This document shows, piece by piece, positions 50,901-62,900 of a stretch of 64,000 nt of DNA. The DNA comes from Gordionus sp. m RMFG-2023 (Eukaryota; Nematomorpha; Gordioida; Chordodea; Parachordodidae). The stretch covers positions 15,911,561-15,975,560 of the forward strand of contig NC_088775.1 in assembly GCF_954871325.1 (NCBI RefSeq). The letters run 5' to 3'. The notes below the pieces were generated by a model. That model worked only from the letters and a program-made list of their open reading frames with translations. It was not told where the DNA came from and searched no databases. Numbering within the stretch: position 1 is the first letter of the stretch; the number at the start of each line of letters is the position of its first letter. The translations under genes were made by a program, and so were the position numbers.

Positions 50901-53900
50901 AATCATTAATTTTATTTGTTTGAATTGAAATAAAGTTATATTTTTTATATTTTTTTATTTATTATAATATAATAATATTAAATTTTTTACAATTATTATT
51001 TAATATTATTATAAAATAAAATCCATGCTTTTTTAGTTTATGTAAAAAAAAGTATATAAATTCATTTATTTTTTAAAAAAAGTAGGAGATATGGATTATT
51101 CATCATTTGACGATTCCTCACTTACAGGGATAGAGGTAAGGTCAATTATATAATATATGCTTATTTTTTAGTTTTTCTTTAAAAGTAGTTAGAGTTACAT
51201 AATTTTGTTAAAATTTGTAATCTTAAACGAGATACATAGTCTTTGGTTAATTAAAATAATTTTGATTTCATTAAGAGAAGTATATTTGAATCTGCATATT
51301 ATTTATTAAATCATAGCAATTCAATTTAATTTAGGTTTATGGCAATATGCTAATTGGCTCAGCATCCGATTAGTGAATTTAATTTTTTGTTAAATTTTGC
51401 GCTAGATTAAAAGTTTAATTTTTCCTTGCAATGGTTTCTTTATTTTAATGATGTCTCATTTTCTATTTAATTCCTAATAATATAATTAATTTTTATTATT
51501 TTAATTTGTAAAACTAATTTGTTCAGAAAAGTCCGACCCAATATATAAATATTTTTTCCGCCCAGCCCGATTTTATATAAATTGAAAATTTTTTTATTAG
51601 GAAAAATTTATTAAATGAAAAATATTAGTGCTTTGTTTCTTGAAATATTTTTAAAATATAGATCTTAATTTAACACAACTTAATGATAATAAGCCAAGCT
51701 CGGCCCATTTTTTTAAAAATATATCCTATCCGGAATGAGTTTTTTAATTTATTTCGAAAAGTCCGACCAGAAATATAAATAATCTTTCCGCCCAGCCCGA
51801 TTTTATATAAATTGAAAATTTTTTTATTGGAAAAAATTTATTAAATGAAAAATATTAGTGCTTTGTTTCTTGAAATATTTTTAAAATATAGATCTTAATT
51901 TAACACAACTTAATGATAATAAGCCAAGCTCGGCCCATTTTTTTAAAAATATATCCTATCCGGAATGAGTTTTTTAATTTATTTCGAAAAGTCCGACCAG
52001 AAATATAAATAATCTTTCCGCCCAGCCCGATTTTATATAAATTGAAAATTGGAAAAAATTTATTAAATGAAAAATATTAGTGCTTTGTTTCTTGAAATAT
52101 TTTTAAAATATAGATCTTAATTTAACACAACTTAATGATAATAAGCCAAGCTCGGCCCATTTTTTTAAAAATATATCCTATCCGGAATGAGTTTTTTAAT
52201 TTATTTCGAAAAGTCCGACCAGAAATATAAATAATCTTTCCGCCCAGCCCGATTTTATATAAATTGAAAATTTTTTTATTGGAAAAAATTTATTAAATGA
52301 AAAATATTAGTGCTTTGTTTCTTGAAATATTTTTAAAATATAGATCTTAATTTAACAAAACTTAATGATAATAAGCCAAGCTCGGCCCATTTTTTTAAAA
52401 ATATATCCTATCCGGAATGAGTTTTTTAATTTATTTCGAAAAGTCCGACAAATAATCTTTCCGCCCAGCCCGATTTTATATAAATTGAAAATTTTTTTAT
52501 TGGAAAAAATTTATTAAATGAAAATTATTAGTGCTTTGTTTCTTGAAATATTTTTAAAATATAGATCTTAATTTAACACAACTTAATGATAATAAGCCAA
52601 GCTCGGCCCATTTTTTTAAAAATATATCCTATCCGGAATGAGTTTTTTAATTTATTTCGAAAAGTCCGACCAGAAATATAAATAATCTTTCCGCCCAGCC
52701 CGATTTTATATAAATTGAAAATTTTTTTATTGGAAAAAATTTATTAAATGAAAAATATTAGTGCTTTGTTTCTTGAAATATTTTTAAAATATAGATCTTA
52801 ATTTAACACAACTTAATGATAATAAGCCAAGCTCGGCCCATTTTTTTAAAAATATATCCTATCCGGAATGAGTTTTTTAATTTATTTCGAAAAGTCCGAC
52901 CAGAAATATAAATAATCTTTCCGCCCAGCCCGATAATATATATTGAAAATTGGAAAAAATTTATTAAATGAAAAATATTAGTGCTTTGTTTCTTGAAATA
53001 TTTTTAAAATATAGATCTTAATTTAACACAACTTAATGATAATAAGCCAAGCTCGGCCCATTTTTTTAAAAATATATCCTATCCGGAATGAGTTTTTTAA
53101 TTTATTTCGAAAAGTCCGACCCGAAATATAAATAATCTTTCCGCCCATCCCGATTTTATATAAATTGAAAATTTTTTTATTGGAAAAAATTTATTAAATG
53201 AAAAATATTAGTGCTTTGTTTCTTGAAATATTTTTAAAATATAGATCTTAATTTAACACAACTTAATGATAATAAGCCAAGCTCGGCCCATTTTTTTAAA
53301 AATATATCCTATCCGGAATGAGTTTTTTTAATTTATTTCGAAAAGTCCGACCCGAAATATAAATAATCTTTCCGCCCAGCCCGATTTTATATAAATTGAA
53401 AATTTTTTTATTGGAAAAAATTTATTAAATGAAAAATATTAGTGCTTTGTTTCTTGAAATATTTTTAAAATATAGATCTTAATTTAACACAACTTAATGA
53501 TAATAAGCCAAGCTCGGCCCATTTTTTTAAAAATATATCCTATCCGGAATGAGTTTTTTAATTTATTTCGAAAAGTCCGACCAGAAATATAAATAATCTT
53601 TCCGCCCAGCCCGATTTTATATAAATTGAAAATTGGAAAAAATTTATTAAATGAAAAATATTAGTGCTTTGTTTCTTGAAATATTTTTAAAATATAGATC
53701 TTAATTTAACACAACTTAATGATAATAAGCCAAGCTCGGCCCATTTTTTTAAAAATATATCCTATCCGGAATGAGTTTTTTAATTTATTTCGAAAAGTCC
53801 GACCCGAAATATAAATAATCTTTCCGCCCAGCCCGATTTTATATAAATTGAAAATTTTTTTATTGGAAAAAATTTATTAAATGAAAAATATTAGTGCTTT

Positions 53901-56900
53901 GTTTCTTGAAATATTTTTAAAATATAGATCTTAATTTAACACAACTTAATGATAATAAGCCAAGCTCGGCCCATTTTTTTAAAAATATATCCTATCCGGA
54001 ATGAGTTTTTTAATTTATTTCGAAAAACCCGAAATATAAATAATCTTTCCGCCCAGCCCGATTTTATATAAATTGAAAATTTTTTTATTGGAAAAAATTT
54101 TTTAAATTAAAAATATTAGTGTTGTTTCTTGAAATATTTTTATATAGATCTTAATTTGAAAATGACAAATATCCCGCCAATGCATACCTTTAAGATATAT
54201 TCCTTATAGTAATTTATTTAAATAGTATAAAAACTTGAAATTTATATTTATATCTATTTTTTTAATATATAGACGCAGCCTATGTCCAGTCCAATCATGG
54301 AAATTCAAGAAGAAGGATATAAAACTTCTAGATCAGAGAACAGCGTCATTATCAAAAATAATTTTAAAGATACTCCTAAGAAGTCAAGACGTAAATGTAA
54401 ATTTTGTGATAAGTTCTACCTGTCTACTACAGCTTCCAGTAATTTAAAAAACCACCTAAAAAGATGTCATCCCAATATATTACAAAATGTTAGTCTACAA
54501 TTGAGTGATTCTAGTTCTACATCATTAATTGGAGTTAAAAAACTTTCAGCTAATGAAAATCTTAATCTAAATAAATTAATTTTAAAGTATCACATTGATC
54601 AAAATGTACCTATTAATGGATTCGATAGTGAATCATTTAAAGATATATTTAAATATATCAATAAATATTCAAAGATTTGGTGTCGACAGACCGCATCCAA
54701 ATATTTATCGAACATATATACAATAGCTAAAAATGAAATGATTTCTAAGCTTAATAATGTTAACAGCCAAATTTCTATAACCACAGATATGTGGACTGGA
54801 ATAAATTCCACTTCATATATGGCTCTTACGATCCATTATATAGATAATGAATGGATATCCAAAAATTATTTACTAGATTTTATCGAGGTACCTCACCCCC
54901 ACACGGGTGAGGATATTTGCTCAGTTATAATTGAATCTCTTAAAAAATTTCAAATTCCTAAAAAAATATCATCAATAACCCATGATAATGCCTCAAATAT
55001 TTTATCAGCATCTGAATATATCAAAAAATATTATTTAAAAAATTATAACAAAGATTTTTACATCAATCGATGCTTAGCACATACTATAAATATAATAGTC
55101 AAAGAAGGATTAGATTCATATTCTTCCCTCCTCCAAAATATAGATATTTTAGTTAAAAAATTGCACAGAAGTCCCAAACTCATGCAGGAGTACATGAGGA
55201 TTAGTGGTGGCACAAAAATCCCAAATGATGTGGCCACCAGATGGAACAGTAGATATTTAATGATTAAATCAATCAATAAGGTATTAATATTAAATATTTT
55301 ACTTTTTAATAATTTTTAATATTTATAGAATATAGATGCTGTCATAGAGTTTGGCACAAAATTCTTGGAAGATTTTCATTTAAATAATGAAGAATGTAAA
55401 TTTTTAAAAGAATTAGAAAGTTTTTTATTTCCATTTTACAAGATTACTTGTGAAGTAAGTTCCGAAACCTATACTACTGTAGGTTTATCATTATTGTATA
55501 TTAATACAATAATGACATCACTTGAGCGAACCATCGCATCTAATGCAAGTGATGGGATAAAAGAGGCTGCTGTAAAAATGAAGAATAAATGTAAAATTTA
55601 TTCAGATTATATGAATACATTTGAAAATTATGTATGCTCTTTCCTTGACCCAAGGATTAAAAAAAAATATATACCAACTTACATCAATAAAATTGAGTAT
55701 TTTGATAAATTTAAAATTATAACAAATATCTGCCCGGCACATACAATGTTTATGAATATAACGACGAAGAAAATCCAGCGAATTTGATGTCGGTATCCAT
55801 ATTTAACGACCTCAGAAAGTAAATATAGCAATTTTTTATATTTAATCATATATTTTTATAATTCGTTTTAAGGCAAGCTTATGATTATCCAGAGCCGTCA
55901 AAAGAAGAAATTGACGATTATATTGGAGAACCGGTTGCTAAATCAACAATAAATGTTTTGGATTGGTGGAGTTCTAACATCCACAGATATCCAAAATTAT
56001 CGATGATGGCCAAAGATTTTTTTTCGCATCAATCTACGTCAGTGCCTAGTGAAAGAGTTTTTTCTGGTGCTGTAGAAACGTTGACCAAGAAAAGAAATCG
56101 CATATCATCAATGAAATTAAATGAATGTTTATCACTAAAATCATGGGATTTTGATATATTAAATTTAAAAGATGATTTTTGGACATGATTGATTATTGTA
56201 TATAATAAATTGTTATTAGCAAAATATATAAATAAAAAATATTATTACAAATATTTTATTTTGGCTAACAATATAAATATTAAATATATTTTTTCTAAAA
56301 TCTAATAGGGTTTATGAACCCCAGGTTGTTGGAAAAACTTTTGCGTAAATGCCGTCAAATAATATAGTTCCATTTTTAAGTATTGAGTGTTATTTCTTTT
56401 CTAACACTTTTTTATAAAGTAATATACAAAATATATAACTTTAGCTATTAATTGGAAATATCCTTTTGAAGCAAAATTTCCCTCTCATTCAATTTGCTTA
56501 ATAAATCATATAAGTAATCTAGTTTCATAAAATTTAAATAAAATTAAAAAAATATATATTTTTTTTTTGATTTATTATTTTTTTTATTTTACTAATAATT
56601 ATTACTAAAGTAAAGAAAAGATGGAGGGAGGGAGATGGTTTATATAATTTTGACTTGGGAATGAAATTATTTTAACAAAAAATAAATATTTTTATTATGG
56701 AATTAATTTTTGGGGGAAAAAAAAGGGAGGGTAAATAGATAGAATTGGAAGTTAGTTATGCTATGCTATTATGGAAAAAACAAAAAATAAGTAAAAAAAA
56801 AATGGAAGTTATTAATATTAAAATAAATAAAACTGAAATTTTTTTCGGCAAGTTTGGAAATTTGTTTTTATAAGGGCTATGTGTGGAATAATTGTAAGCA

Positions 56901-59900
56901 GAAGCTAATCTGATCATATAAAACTTAGATTGTTTCAATCAAATACGGGAGACCGGACCGGGGTTATTTTTATCCATAAAAAATAAGTGTTATAAAAATA
57001 GACTAAGCAAATTTATCAATATAGAATTTTAAAAAATATCATGGTTTATCAAGTGATTAAATCTATATTTTATTTACTTTTAATTTAATGACCCGTAAAA
57101 ATTCCCTCAAAACTATCAAAAGTTTTAACAATTTCATTAAAATTATTTTATTTATTCTATGACAAATATAAAATTATTCACATTAATAAAATGAATATCG
57201 AAAAAGATAACTTTGTTTAACAAATTTATATTAAGTTTTATGATTATAATATCGTCTAAAGTATATTTGTCAAATTTATTTCGTAATGTGGTTACTTCGT
57301 AGTGCACTGAAGGATCTTTCCATCGATATATGTGACCAAAGATCAGTTAGAACTACTCGCTAGAGGGATATTTTGGATAAATGTAAAAATATTTTGATGG
57401 GAAGGCAATTTTAGGCTATACATTAATTTGTAATATCTATCGAATTAGAGTTAAACAACAAATAAAAGCATTTCAGCTTAAAATTAAAGTCGGGCCTACT
57501 AGAGTCAACTCCTGAGGTGACTAATGTCAACTCCTGAGCCAGCATATCAAATCTGTTTGAGCCTTAACCAATTTTTACAACTTTAGGGCAAGAATTAAAT
57601 CAACATAAATTATCCTCATTTTTCGATGATATATGAATTATAAATATCTAAAAATCGATAAATTCCTATAATAAATTTTTCCCGGTCTTAGAAGGTAATT
57701 ATTTCGAATTCCATATCAATTATTTAATTAATATGAAATTTAATTACTCTCCTCTAATTTTTAATATAAGTATACAATTTTTTAAAAAAGACTGTTATTG
57801 AAATATTCGTCCTCTATGCATAAAATTGATCAAAACATTAACAATAAATTATTATAAGTTGATTTGGGTTGGTGCTCAGGTCAGTGCTTGGGTCGGTGCT
57901 CGGGTCTATGGATTTGGTCGACCAATTTGTTTGCTTTGGTTTTGGTTCATTTTTTCGACCAAAAACCCAACCAAAAATAATGCTAATTCGACCCAACCTA
58001 GCAATTTAACTACACGAATATTTACAATATATATTTTTACCCATTTGCGTCAAAAAAATCAAATATCTTTAAAAATAACGATTATGACAACAATTGTCAG
58101 TTTTATATGGTACATCTTCACTGAAATTTTAATTTAACTTGTTTACAATATATATTTTTACCTATTTACTTTAAAAAAGTTCAAAAATAACGATTATGAC
58201 AATTGTCACTTTTCTTACATCTTCACTGAAATTTTAATTTAACTTGTTTACAATATATATTTTTAGCTATTTATTTGTAAAAAATTCAAAACAGTTCAAA
58301 AATAAAGTTTTGGACAATTATCACTTTTCCATAGTACACTTTCACTGAAATATTAATTTACATGTTTACAAAATATATTTTTACCTATTTACTTTAAAAA
58401 AACTCAAAAAAGTTCAAAAATAACGATTATGATTTGTCACTTTTCCATAGTACACTTTCACTGAAATATTAATTTAACATGTATACAAAACATATTTTTA
58501 CCCATTTACTTTAAAAAAACTTAAAAAAGTTTAAAAATAACGATTATGACAATTGTCACCTTTCTATGGTACATCTTCACTGAAATTTTATTTTAACATC
58601 ATTATAATATATATTTTTACCTATTTACTTTAAAAAAAGTTCAAAAATAACGATTATGACAATTGTCACTTTTCCATAGTACACTTTCACTGAAATATTA
58701 ATTTAACATGTTTACAAAACATATTTTTACCTATTTACTTTAAAAAAACACAAAAAAGTTTAAAAATAACGATTATGACAATTGTCACCTTTCTATGGTA
58801 CATCTTCACTGAAATTTTATTTTAACATCTTTATAATATATATTTTTACCTATTTACTTTAAAAAAACTCAAAAAAGTTCAAAAATAACGATTATGACAA
58901 TTGTCACTTTTCCATAGTACACTTTCACTGAAATATTAATTTAACATGTTTACAAAACATATTTTTACCTATTTACTTTAAAAAAACACAAAAAAGTTCA
59001 AAAATAACGATTATGACAATTTTCACTTTTCTATAATAAACTTTCACTGAAATATTAATTTAACATGTTTACAAAACATATTTTTACCCATTTACTTTAA
59101 AAAAACTTAAAAAAGTTTAAAAATAACGATTATGACAATTGTCACCTTTCTATGGTACATCTTCACTGAAATTTTATTTTAACATCTTTATAATATATAT
59201 TTTTACCTATTTACTTTAAAAAAACTCAAAAAAGTTCAAAAATAACGATTATGACAATTGTCACTTTTCTATGGTACATCTTCACTGAAATTTTAATTTA
59301 TCTTATTTACAATATATATTTTTACCTATTTACTTTAAAAAAATTCAAAAAAGTTCAAAAATAACGATTATGACAACAATTGTCACTTTTATAAGTTACA
59401 TCTTCATTGAATTTATAATTTAACCTCTTTACAATATAAATATGTCAAAAAGTTTCAAAAATGTATAAAAAACGAATATGACAATTGTCACATTAAAATA
59501 TTTTCCTTTAAAAATACATATAAAATAACATAAAAAAGTTTAATATAAATATTTTTAAAAATTATTTAACCACCTCTTTAAATATACAAAAAAATAGATA
59601 GTTTTACAAAGATGATTAAAAAAAACATAAAAGATTTCACCTCAAAGATTGTTTATTTATAAGAAAATTCTCCAAAATATTGCTCAAATGAAAATTTAAA
59701 ATTCTTATTATTTTTGAACTTCAAATTTTTGCTTAAAAATTTGGGCGCGTGAAAATCACTAATAAATTGTAACAAAAAAAAATAATATTACAATACAACA
59801 ATAGCAGCATATTGTTTATTAAAAATACATCAAATCAATAAACTATTTTCATAATATATAAATTAGTTTAAAAAAAATAAATATATATTATATTGTTTTT

Positions 59901-62900
59901 TAACATTAAATAAATAAATTTTGGCTTAAAATAAGACTCGAGCCAACTCTTGAGCCGGCTTGAGCCAACTCCTGAGCCGGCTTGAGCCAACTCCTAAGCC
60001 GGCTTGAGCCAACTCCTGAGCCGGCTTGAGCCAACTCCTGAGCCGGCTTGAGCCAACTCCTGAGCCGGCTTGAGCCAACTTCTGAGCCGGCTTGAGCCTA
60101 AGCCAATTTTTCGGCTCCGGCCTCGAGGTCGGAGCCGTAAAAACTCGGCTTTTTAACAACACTACACTTCACTACATCAACGATGACTGGAATATTATAA
60201 ACATTGCTCTAGATTTATTATCGTTCCCCCACCCACACACGGGGGATGATATATCATCGCTTATGATAACCTCCATAAATGATTTCGAATTTAAAGATAA
60301 TATAATATCTATAACGCATGATAATGGCACTAACATGGTAAAAGCCGTAAGTATTATCATTTAAATTATGAGACTGTTTTATATAGTCATCGTTGTATGG
60401 CACATATCCTTAACCTAATTGTCGAGGGACTTATATTTTTGGATGATAAATTAACAAATATAGAGGCTTTCGTTACCAAATTACATGTCTCACCAAAATT
60501 ATTGCAGACTTATCAATCTATTAATGGAGCTACAAATACCTCTTCCAGTTAAAACAAGATGGAACAGCGTATATCTTATGATAAAAGCCATTAATAAGGT
60601 AAAAATAAAAATATTTTAGTATATTTCTAATATTATTTTCCTAATTTTTTTATATCTATTTTTAGAATATCAAGGCAATATTACACCTGAGTGAGCTTAA
60701 ATTAATTGAAACCGATTTGGCTCCTGAAAATCGAGAATTCTTCACAAATTTAGAAGAATTTCTAACTCCTTTTCATCAAATTACGGTTGAAATAAGCGCA
60801 CAGCTTCCAACAATCGGGATGGCTATACTATTTTATAATGATATTATGGATAATTTGAAAGATCAAGAGATAGGTAATTCAGATGCCTCGATAAGAGAAG
60901 CAGCAACATTTATGTTAAAAAAATACGAAGAATATAGCCAATATATAAAAACACCTAACAACTATGCTGCATCAATAATAGATCCTATTATTAAAAATAC
61001 ATTAATCAATAATTTAAAGGAAGATGCCGCAGTTAAATATATGGCTATATTCAAAGATATTTATTCAAAATATATGATGGAGCCATTTGATGAGTACTTA
61101 TTCGATAATAATAACAATCCTTCTAACCTTAAAACAATTTCATTATTACAGGGATTAAAAAGAAGGTATATTTGTAATATAATATATTTAGATAGAATTA
61201 ATTAAAATTATATATTCTATAATTTTTATTTATTTTAAATTTATCTCTTTAGAAAAGTATCATCAAATGGTGATACAGACAATCAGCTAAAGACCTATCT
61301 TCTTGAGCTGGTAGCGCCCGAGACAACCAACATGCTTGATTGGTGGAGAGGAATGCAAATCGATTTCCTCATTAAGCTAAGATAGCATGTATCAACAAAC
61401 AACTTCAGTGGCATCGTAAATAACTTTTTATCTTGCCAGAAATACTATTACAAAATTGAGGAACAGGATGGCTCCCTCCACCTTAAAACAATGCATATTG
61501 CTATCGTCTTAGGATATAAATATAATGGGTCTTCATGACGATATATGGCAATAATTTGTAAGGTATAGTAATAATTTATATTTTAAATATTTTTTGCAGG
61601 CTATGGTATTTATATACATGATCAATTCAAATCTATATCCACAATCAAGAAAAATGAAAAAATACTATAATTATTTAAAATTGTATTTTATATGTTATTG
61701 TATATATTTTTATTATAATCAAATTTTGAAAATAAATATATTTGTACTTGTACTTCACCCCAATGTTAATCTTGGTCGGGTCTGAACCCCTGGTCGGCCT
61801 GAGCACATAAAAGGGTCGTAAATTTTACGACCAAGCAAATTAACAACACTAATTATATATAATCTATTTTATAAAAATAATATTGCGATAATATAGAAAC
61901 ATAAATGTTAATATGATATAAAAATATAAAGTAGTTCTTCTGTTGAATAGTACGTCGTAAGAAATTATTATATAGAAATAATCGTAAAAATACACTATTA
62001 AGAATATCCCTCCAAAATCCTACCTTAAGCCTCATCGTGGCGGGGGAGTGGCAACGTCGTTTGGCGACTAATGGAGGTCTAAAAGGTTCCCTGTGGTCAG
62101 TCTCCTCGACGAGGTGTAAAAACCATCTAAAGGGGTTGATGTTAGGAAGGGCATCCGATTGTAAAATCTTTGCTATAAAATTTCTATTAAATCAGAGGAA
62201 AAACTGGCAAACCTGGAAATAGCCATTAAAGGGAGAAGAAAAAGAAGAAGAAACTATTAAGAATATTAGGCCTATAAAAGTTAAATGCCATCTATAGTAT
62301 AAAAATATATTTTTTATTGGTTTTTATCGATTTTGTTTATCGGCTCCACTCTAATTTTTTTATACTTATATAGAATGGTAATAGTAATGTTTATCTAAAG
62401 TTTCATAAAAATCACTTTTACCCATTTTCGTTATCAGGATTTTAAATATATTCTGGGAATAAGAGGTCTAGAAGTTTTTATAAATAAATTTTATTTTTCT
62501 GAAGATAAAAAGTATCTAGATTTATTTAAATATGGGCATAATTTTTAATTAATTATAAAATTAATGAATGAAGACCCTCGCAAAAAAGGGCAATTTTCAT
62601 TCTTTGACTGTAATCATCTTCAAAAATATGAAAACTAGAAAGCTAAAATTTTTCCCAAATATAGATTACAAGAATCTTAGTGTATCAACAAATTCTCATC
62701 TAAATTAAAACAGATCGCCCAAACCGTGATCAGTTTAGCATGGAATGACCATATAAAAAAACATAATGTAACCTCCTGTTTGATTTGTTCTTCACTTTTA
62801 CCCACCCAGGCCACCTCGGGATGCGTGTAGATGACGGAAGGGACAGCGTCGTAATCCAAATGCGCATTTCCTTTATTTTTTATATTTTGAACGCATAATA

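Larger units (their letters stand above)
49466..60164 (+). mobile_element. Inner hAT element, 10.7 kb, exact CACTTCAC duplication
   Basis: The left end TAGTGTTGTTAAATGGCTGA and right end CTCGGCTTTTTAACAACACTA are inverted. The 8-bp duplication CACTTCAC is exact (49458-49465 and 60165-60172). Taking the element and one duplication out restores the outer transposase frame ([11 protein letters not shown]). Both subterminal zones carry GGCTCAAGCC/GAGCCGGCTTGAGCC arrays. The interior contains a MITE, a 230-bp satellite, its own transposase gene (51091-56188) and satellite array C. At 10.7 kb it is about three times the usual hAT length, because of those internal repeats. Confidence 0.93.
47607..61851 (+). 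mobile_element. Outer hAT element, about 3.5 kb before being interrupted
   Basis: The ends match over at least 70 bp in inverted orientation. Left: TAGTGTTGTTAATTTGCTTG, then GGTCGTAAAATTTACGACCC, TTTTATGTGCTCAGGCCGAC. Right: the same read backwards, ending at 61851. Removing the inner hAT and one duplication leaves about 3.54 kb, normal for hAT. Its transposase exons lie at 49075-49457 and 60173-61560. The flanking 8-mers (CGTAAATA and ATTATATA) differ at several positions, so the element is older or one flank was rearranged. It sits in long-TIR copy 3. Confidence 0.85.
40799..62751 (-). mobile_element. Long-TIR DNA transposon, copy 3, opened up by nested insertions
   Basis: The left tip GGGTCATTCCATGTCAAATC (40799) and the right tip ending CATGGAATGACCA (62751) are inverted. 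The arms match over about 550 bp: 40799-41356 against 62253-62751, sharing TAGGTTTACAAGAATCTTA-like, AGGATAAAATTTTAAATCC-like and GGAGCCGATAA blocks. The left arm breaks at 41357 and resumes at about 45828 (CTACGACATTCCTATTCAAC). This mirrors 61890-61975, inward of the LINE copy in the right arm. Part of the transposase survives at 45915-46235. Subtracting insertions leaves under 3 kb. Flanks TTAT and TATA are AT-rich but not identical. Confidence 0.7.

Noticed and set aside
58020-59510. Regular direct repeats resembling a CRISPR array
   Set aside because: The whole 118-bp unit is repeated, with no unique spacers, in a eukaryotic genome with introns. It is a satellite.
59926-60162. Minus-strand frame with repeated [17 protein letters not shown]
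   Set aside because: Translation of the 22-bp subterminal repeats of the inner hAT; no start context or domain.
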